Notes under the pieces: generated by a model
Told to the model about the DNA's origin: nothing
The model's database searches: none
Seen by the model: the letters and a program-made list of their open reading frames with translations, nothing else
Translations under genes and position numbers: made by a program
In this document: positions 3,614 through 7,304 of the stretch, one piece after another
How positions within the stretch are numbered: position 1 is the first letter of the stretch
Layout: every line of letters starts with the position of its first letter
NCBI GenBank assembly: GCA_018899995.1
Contig: JAHIHE010000067.1
Location: forward strand, 1 to 7,304
DNA from: Patescibacteria group bacterium
Lineage (GTDB): Bacteria; Patescibacteriota; Minisyncoccia; JAHIHE01
Direction of reading: 5' to 3'
DNA length: 7,304 nt

Positions 3614-5728
3614 ATGCGAGATTTTCCAATTGAAAAAGTAAGAAATATCGGCATCATAGCCCATATAGACGCCGGAAAGACCACCACTTCCGAGCGAATT
3701 TTGTTTTATACCGGAAAAACCCACAAAATCGGCGAAGTGCACGAGGGGGAGACCGTGATGGACTGGATGGAGCAGGAAAGGGAAAGGGGAATAACAATTA
3801 CTTCCGCGGCCACCATTTGTTTTTGGCGCGACTGCAAAATAAATCTGATTGACACCCCGGGCCACATTGATTTTACGGCCGAGGTGCAGAGGTCTTTGAG
3901 GGTTTTGGACGGAGTGGTGGTTGTTTTTGACGGGGTCTCCGGAGTTGAGCCGCAATCGGAAACGGTCTGGCGCCAGGCGGACAAATTCGGCGTGCCGAAA
4001 ATCTGCTTTATCAACAAAGTTGACAGGATGGGCGCGAGTTTTGTAAAAAGTTTGGAATCAATTTGGGACCGTCTGACAAAAAACGCCGTAGCTCTGCAAC
4101 TGCCCATAGGCGAGGAAGAAAGGTTTGAAGGAATAATAGATCTGGTGGATATGAATGCGCTGCGTTTCAGTGGCGAGCGCGGCGAGAAAGTTGAAAAATC
4201 GGAAATTCCGGCCAATTTTTCCCAAGAAGCGAAAAAATGGCGTGAAAAATTAACGGAAAAAGTCGCCGAAACCGACGAAGCGCTTTCGGAAAAATATTTA
4301 AGCGGCGCGGAAATCACTGTCGCCGAGCTGAAGCAGGCATTGAGAAAAGCGGTTATCTCCGGAAAATTAGTCGCGGTTTTTTGCGGTTCTTCCCTGAAAA
4401 ACAAGGGAGTGCAGCCGCTTTTGGACGCGGTCTGCGATTATTTGCCTTCGCCGGTGGATATTCCGGCTGTCAAAGGAATTGATCCGAATACAAACAAGGA
4501 AATCATAAGAGAAACAAGAGACGACATTCCGTTTTCTGCCCTTGTGTTTAAAATTGCCACTGATCCTTTTGTCGGCCAGCTGTCGTTTTTCCGGGTTTAT
4601 TCCGGAACTTTGACTGGCGGAAGCTATGTTTTGAATTCAACCGAGGACAATCAGGAAAGAATCAGCCGGATTTTGCGCATGCACGCCAATCACCGCGAAG
4701 AAATCAAAGAAGTAGTGGCTGGCGATATCGCGGCCACGGTCGGGCTGAAAAAAACCACCACCGGAGACACTCTTTGCGATATAGACAATCCGATTATTCT
4801 GGAAAAGATAGTTTTTCCGGAACCGGTTATTTCCATTGCCATTGAGCCGAAGACAAGAGTTGACCAGGAAAAAATGGGCATTGCCATGAAAAAATTGGCC
4901 GAAGAAGACCCCACTTTCAGGATTTCAACAAACGAAGAAACCGGCCAGACCTTAATCGCTGGAATGGGCGAACTGCATCTGGATATTATCGTTGACCGAA
5001 TGTTCAGGGAGTTCAAAGTGGGCGCCAATGTCGGCAAGCCGCAGGTTGCTTACAAAGAAACAATCAAAGGCAAGGCCGAAGCGGAAGGAAAATATATCAG
5101 ACAATCCGGCGGTCGGGGACAATACGGGCATGTATGGCTGAAAGTTGAGCCGCTTACCGAAGAAGACAGGGCGGAAATTCCGGAGAAAAAAATTAAAGAC
5201 AAGTCCCGCGGATTTCTGTTCGTCAACGAAATTAAAGGCGCGTCTATTCCCAACGAATATATTCCGGCGGCGGAAAAGGGCTCCCGTGAAGCAATGGACA
5301 GAGGAGTGCTTGCCGGATATCCTTTGGTTAATCTGAAAGTCAGTTTGTTTGACGGTTCTTATCACGAGGTTGATTCTTCGGAGGCGGCTTTTAAAATCGC
5401 CGCTTCAATGGCTTTGCAGGCAGCGGTGAGGAAATCAAAGCCGGTGATTCTTGAGCCGATGATGAAGGTGGAAGTTGTCACTCCGGAAAACTTTATGGGA
5501 GACGTGGTGGGAAACTTGTCTTCCAAGCGAGGGGAGATACAGAAAATAAGCGACCGCGCCGGAAACAAAGTGATAGACGCGATTACGCCTCTGGCGGAAA
5601 TGTTCGGCTACGCGACCGAACTGCGCTCGGCCACGCAGGGCCGCGCCACTTACACCATGGAGTTTGACCATTACAGCGAAGTTCCGAGGAATATCGCTGA
5701 AGAGATAATCAGCGGAAAAAAGAAATAA
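3614..5728 (+). CDS. fusA: Translation elongation factor G
   Basis: Full-length EF-G, 704 residues, the same as E. coli. It is the GTPase that drives tRNA-mRNA translocation and, with RRF, ribosome recycling. G-domain motifs are all present: G1 'AHIDAGKTT' (16-24), G2 'RGITITSA' with Thr61, G3 'DTPGH' (80-84), G4 'NKVD' (134-137), and G5 'CGSSLKNKG' (257-265). Domain II begins near 'VFKIATDPFVGQLSFFRVYSG', domain III contains 'GMGELHLDI', domain IV has 'GGRGQYGHV' and ends near the 'SSEAAFKIAAS' helix, and domain V carries 'LEPMMKVEVVTPENFMGDV' to 'GYATELRS'. I see no missing key residue. It is the third and last gene of the str operon, 104 nt after rpsG, and ends before an intrinsic terminator. 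No Shine-Dalgarno precedes the ATG; 'MRDFPIEKVRNIGIIAHIDAGKT' (broken at G13) supports this start. Confidence 0.98.
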   Translation: MRDFPIEKVRNIGIIAHIDAGKTTTSERILFYTGKTHKIGEVHEGETVMDWMEQERERGITITSAATICFWRDCKINLIDTPGHIDFTAEVQRSLRVLDGVVVVFDGVSGVEPQSETVWRQADKFGVPKICFINKVDRMGASFVKSLESIWDRLTKNAVALQLPIGEEERFEGIIDLVDMNALRFSGERGEKVEKSEIPANFSQEAKKWREKLTEKVAETDEALSEKYLSGAEITVAELKQALRKAVISGKLVAVFCGSSLKNKGVQPLLDAVCDYLPSPVDIPAVKGIDPNTNKEIIRETRDDIPFSALVFKIATDPFVGQLSFFRVYSGTLTGGSYVLNSTEDNQERISRILRMHANHREEIKEVVAGDIAATVGLKKTTTGDTLCDIDNPIILEKIVFPEPVISIAIEPKTRVDQEKMGIAMKKLAEEDPTFRISTNEETGQTLIAGMGELHLDIIVDRMFREFKVGANVGKPQVAYKETIKGKAEAEGKYIRQSGGRGQYGHVWLKVEPLTEEDRAEIPEKKIKDKSRGFLFVNEIKGASIPNEYIPAAEKGSREAMDRGVLAGYPLVNLKVSLFDGSYHEVDSSEAAFKIAASMALQAAVRKSKPVILEPMMKVEVVTPENFMGDVVGNLSSKRGEIQKISDRAGNKVIDAITPLAEMFGYATELRSATQGRATYTMEFDHYSEVPRNIAEEIISGKKK

Positions 5729-5780
5729 GGCAGGCTCGCCTTGCCGAAGCCTTAGGCGTAGCGCAGTTATGCAATTTTAC

Positions 5781-5810
5781 AAATACACCATTGCGAGATG
5801 GCGTATTTTT
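5781..5810 (+). terminator. Intrinsic terminator of the str operon
   Basis: AAATACACCAT and ATGGCGTATTT pair over ten positions with one A-C mismatch around a 6-nt loop, and the stem runs into TTTTT at 5806-5810. It lies 53 nt after the fusA stop. Between stop and terminator is a GC-rich patch (5729-5760) with two smaller hairpins, GGCA...TGCC and GCC-TTA-GGC. Confidence 0.75.
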
Positions 5811-5897
5811 GTTTGATTTTAAGCGGGTTTTGGGATAATATTAAGCAGACGAAGCGTTACATTTCAAAAGCGCCGGCAAAAAATCCGCCGAGGGCTA

Positions 5898-5926
5898 TTG
5901 CTATTATCGTATCAATATGATACGAT
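5898..5926 (+). promoter_or_regulatory. Possible Fic-gene promoter overlapping the operator array
   Basis: TTGCTA (5898-5903), 17 bp, then TACGAT (5921-5926) makes a plausible sigma70 pair that lies inside the TGATACGATA array, so a bound protein would block it. An upstream alternative is TTGATT (5813-5818) with GATAAT (5834-5839), but its spacer is only 15 bp. Neither is strong. Confidence 0.35.
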
Positions 5927-5950
5927 AATAATGCTTAAATGATACGATAA
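5902..5950 (+). promoter_or_regulatory. Operator-like array of three TGATACGATA half-sites
   Basis: TATTATCGTATCA (5902-5914) and TGATACGATAATA (5918-5930) form a perfect 13-bp dyad around ATA. A third half-site, TGATACGATAA, follows in direct orientation at 5940-5950, exactly 22 bp after the second, about two helical turns. The array ends 9 nt before the start codon of a protein with an N-terminal winged helix, which suggests autoregulation. The dyad could also fold as a hairpin in RNA, but the third copy favours a DNA-binding site. Confidence 0.72.
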
Positions 5951-5959
5951 ATTAATATT

Positions 5960-6583
5960 ATGCTGTTAAATGAAAAACAAAAAAAGATACTTTTTGTCAT
6001 ATTAGAAAACGGAGTAATGCCATCGTCTAATGTTTATGCGACACTTTTAAAATCCGGAGAAAAAATTTCTTTGGTCACGGTTAAGCGCGCTTTGTCCGAA
6101 ATGGTAGAATCGCGATTGCTTGCCGTTTTTGGTTCAGGTCCGTCCACAAGTTATGGCGCAAGCGCGCTGGGCAGATTATTTGTTCCGGTTGACGCGCGCG
6201 GATATTGTTCAGCCGAGCCCGACAAGCGATACGGATTAAGCCGGTATAATTTTGACCTTTTTCCCGCTGTGCCGCCGGAAATTTTTGAAGAGGGGGAGGC
6301 GCAGGTTCTTAAGAGTGCGACAATGGAATATGAACGGCGGACAAAAAATTTATCGGATGTCATTCGGAAAAAAGAGCTGGAGCGCCTTATTATTGAGCTC
6401 GCGTGGAAGTCGTCAAAGATTGAAGGCAATACTTATACGCTTTTGGACACGGAAAAGCTTATTCGCGAGCAAAAAGAAGCGGCTGGACACAACAAAAACG
6501 AGGCGCGCATGATTTTAAACCACAAGGATGCTTTTAATTTTATTTATAATAACAAAAAAAATTTCAAACATTTACCCGCGTAA
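5960..6583 (+). CDS. Fic-family protein, N-terminal part (winged helix plus inhibitory motif)
   Basis: 207 residues ending early because of a frameshift. Residues about 1-75 form a helix-turn-helix/winged domain ('EKQKKILFVILENG', 'SLVTVKRALSEMVESRLL', then a Gly/Ser wing). A linker follows, then 'ELERLIIELAWKSSKIEGNTYTLLDTEKLI' (in parts, from 139). Here 'SSKIEGN' (151-157) fits the (S/T)xxxE(G/N) inhibitory helix of class II Fic proteins, in which Glu155 would block ATP gamma-phosphate positioning. Reading continues through 'HNKNEARMILNHKDAFNFIYNNKKNF' (in parts) and then goes out of frame near 6554-6577. In the other frame the next residues are 'TRVNLEKLHAIIVKDMNVD', which continue the Fic fold into the downstream segment. 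The operator-like array lies just upstream. No Shine-Dalgarno is visible. It may survive as a DNA-binding and inhibitory fragment, or be dead. Confidence 0.8.
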   Translation: MLLNEKQKKILFVILENGVMPSSNVYATLLKSGEKISLVTVKRALSEMVESRLLAVFGSGPSTSYGASALGRLFVPVDARGYCSAEPDKRYGLSRYNFDLFPAVPPEIFEEGEAQVLKSATMEYERRTKNLSDVIRKKELERLIIELAWKSSKIEGNTYTLLDTEKLIREQKEAAGHNKNEARMILNHKDAFNFIYNNKKNFKHLPA

Positions 6584-6618
6584 ATTTAGAGAAGCTTCAC
6601 GCGATTATTGTTAAAGAT

Positions 6619-7011
6619 ATGAACGTTGACGCGGAGCTTCGCAAGAAACCCGTCGGCATCGTCGGTTCAAAATACCAGCCGCTGGACAACGGCTATCAGA
6701 TTGCGGAAGCGGTTGAAGCGCTTGGAAAAACTATTTCAAGAATGGCTTTGCCGCATGCAAAAGCGTTGATAGCGCTGCTCGGCATAAGCTATATTCAGCC
6801 GTTTGAAGACGGCAATAAGCGGACTTCCCGCCTTATGGCGAACGCTTTGCTTATGGCGCACGGACTTACTCCTCTCTCGTATCGCAGTGTTGATGAAAAC
6901 GAGTATCGCGAGGCAATGCTGGTTTTTTACGAAATCAATTCGCTTATTCCATTCAAAAAAATATTTATTGATCAGTATAAATTTGCCGCGGCTAATTACG
7001 CGGTTAGGTAA
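6619..7011 (+). CDS. Fic-family protein, C-terminal part (Fic core, His replaced)
   Basis: 130 residues from the first in-frame ATG; the homologous reading extends further upstream to about 6574 in the same frame ('TRVNLEKLHAIIVKD'). The 'VGIVGSKYQPLDN' segment (12-24) resembles the flap that positions the target in Fic enzymes. The active-site loop reads Q60-P-F-E-D-G-N-K-R68 against the consensus HxFx(D/E)GN(G/K)R: the anion-binding Gly-Asn-Lys-Arg part is complete, but the catalytic His is Gln. Fic proteins transfer AMP or other groups to target hydroxyls using that His, so ordinary AMPylation is not expected. The C-terminus 'YREAMLVFYEINSLIPFKKIFIDQY' (in parts) is typical of long Fic proteins. 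Whether this part is translated alone is unknown; it has no Shine-Dalgarno. Confidence 0.78.
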   Translation: MNVDAELRKKPVGIVGSKYQPLDNGYQIAEAVEALGKTISRMALPHAKALIALLGISYIQPFEDGNKRTSRLMANALLMAHGLTPLSYRSVDENEYREAMLVFYEINSLIPFKKIFIDQYKFAAANYAVR

Positions 7012-7017
7012 ACAAAG

Positions 7018-7057
7018 TTGTCGGGTGTCTTTATATTTTTTTCCGATGACCCAACAA
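7018..7057 (+). terminator. Weak hairpin after the Fic locus
   Basis: TTGTCGGGT (7018-7026) and ACCCAACAA (7049-7057) pair with one mismatch across a T-rich loop. AATTTTA follows, which is a poor T run. It could be a weak bidirectional terminator between the Fic locus and the next gene. Confidence 0.35.
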
Positions 7058-7090
7058 AATTTTAGATATAAAATTATTATGAATTTGATA

Positions 7091-7112
7091 GCGGATTAAA
7101 GGCGGATTAAAG
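7091..7112 (+). repeat. Tandem 11-bp direct repeat before the final gene
   Basis: GCGGATTAAAG occurs twice with no gap (7091-7101 and 7102-7112), 22 nt before the start codon of the last gene. The 11-bp period places both copies on the same DNA face. It might be a binding site for a controller protein, or a chance duplication. Confidence 0.55.
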
Positions 7113-7134
7113 ATTGGTTTTAATAGATAAATTT

Positions 7135-7304
7135 ATGATTCAAGAACAAGCCAAAGAAAAAATCAAAGCGCTGGTGGAAAAATACGAGAAAATCAAGAGT
7201 TCCGGGAAAATGAAATCGTACACCGAAGGAGAAACCAAAAAAGACCTGATTCTTCCGCTTTTGGAAGCGCTGGGCTGGAATGTTTACGATAAAAACGAGG
7301 TCTC
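7135..7304 (+). CDS. Probable restriction-modification protein, N-terminal fragment (runs off window)
   Basis: Only the first 56 codons are present. The fragment starts with a charged helix ('EKIKALVEKYEKIKSSGKMKSY'-like, residues 8-29) and continues 'EGETKKDLILPLLEALGWNVYDKNEV'-like (31-56; key residues Glu31, Thr34, Asp37, Pro41-Leu-Leu, Leu46-Gly-Trp48, Val50). The pattern 'E..T...LI.PLL.ALGW.V.....V' is what I know from the N-terminal nuclease-like region of type IIG (Eco57I-type) restriction-methylase proteins and of HsdR-related proteins, where the Glu belongs to a PD-(D/E)xK-type fold. With so little sequence, type IIG, type I HsdR and BREX-like methylases cannot be separated. No Shine-Dalgarno is visible. 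The position beside a Fic locus fits a small defence-type segment, by inference. Confidence 0.7.
   Translation, partial: MIQEQAKEKIKALVEKYEKIKSSGKMKSYTEGETKKDLILPLLEALGWNVYDKNEV

Larger units (their letters stand above)
5960..7011 (+). pseudogene. Whole Fic-family locus, interrupted by a one-base frameshift
   Basis: The two reading segments together make one HTH-Fic protein of about 350 residues. Adding a single base restores the frame. Candidate places are the A8 run at 6554-6561 and the CATTTACCC stretch (6569-6577). Apart from this the sequence shows no other stop or decay, so it may be a recent mutation, a sequencing or assembly error, or slippage on the A run. The two coding parts are also listed separately. 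Confidence 0.65.

Noticed and set aside
3706..4404. Long minus-strand open frame (232 codons) inside fusA
   Set aside because: It lies wholly antisense to a perfectly conserved EF-G G domain, has a low-complexity Ser/Thr/Phe composition typical of reverse-strand shadows, and resembles no family.
6458..6467. CTTATTCGCG in the Fic gene as another repeat copy
   Set aside because: Only ten bases match, the rest of the element is absent, and the codons fit the protein (KLIRE).
6803..7099. Alternative-frame ORF of 98 codons over the Fic C-terminal part
   Set aside because: The Fic motif and conserved C-terminus are in the other frame; this frame gives no recognisable protein.

Overview
The window looks like chromosome from an ultra-small-genome bacterium of the Candidate Phyla Radiation (Patescibacteria, probably the Parcubacteria side). 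This is inference. It rests on the compact plus-strand layout, short lineage-typical accessory proteins (a 96-residue GIY-YIG nuclease, a cysteine-free ArsR-like regulator, a small SEC-C protein, a mini-zincin), very AT-rich spacers, and gene starts with no well-placed Shine-Dalgarno sequence. All genes I accept are on the plus strand.

Region 1 (1-2190) is an accessory block peppered with one interspersed stem-loop repeat. There are six uninterrupted copies, one copy split by a structured insert of about 111 nt, and one possible decayed fragment, all in the same orientation. Positions 1-414 hold no gene, only four repeat copies and several hairpins. Then come an ArsR-type regulator (415-687), a GIY-YIG/UPF0213 endonuclease (759-1049), a SEC-C zinc-binding protein (1066-1629) and an overlapping minimal metallopeptidase (1617-2021). 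Repeat copies sit at gene 3' ends: one carries the stop codon of the ArsR gene and another encodes the last residues of the GIY-YIG protein.

Region 2 (2191-2487) is a 297-nt promoter/leader area. It has a strong sigma70-type promoter (TTGACA-16-TATAAT), then a candidate structured RNA: a perfect 14-bp stem enclosing three hairpins and followed by a T7 run. A second strong promoter (TTGACA-17-TACAAT) starts exactly at the edge of that stem and drives rpsL through a short leader that can fold.

Region 3 (2488-5810) is the str operon: rpsL (S12), rpsG (S7) and fusA (EF-G), ending in an intrinsic terminator. Two AT-rich spacers with tandem or inverted repeats separate the genes, and tuf does not follow. 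S12 has Val in place of the normally conserved Pro of the DLPGVRY loop and an N-terminal insertion.

Region 4 (5811-7304) is a second accessory segment. A Fic-family gene with an N-terminal winged helix and a class II inhibitory motif is broken by a one-base frameshift and has Gln where the catalytic His is expected. It is preceded by a three-half-site operator-like array. It is followed by the first 56 codons of what looks like a restriction-modification protein, which runs off the window.

The most unusual material is the repeat family with its gene-end placement, the multi-hairpin RNA candidate before rpsL, and the Fic locus with its operator.
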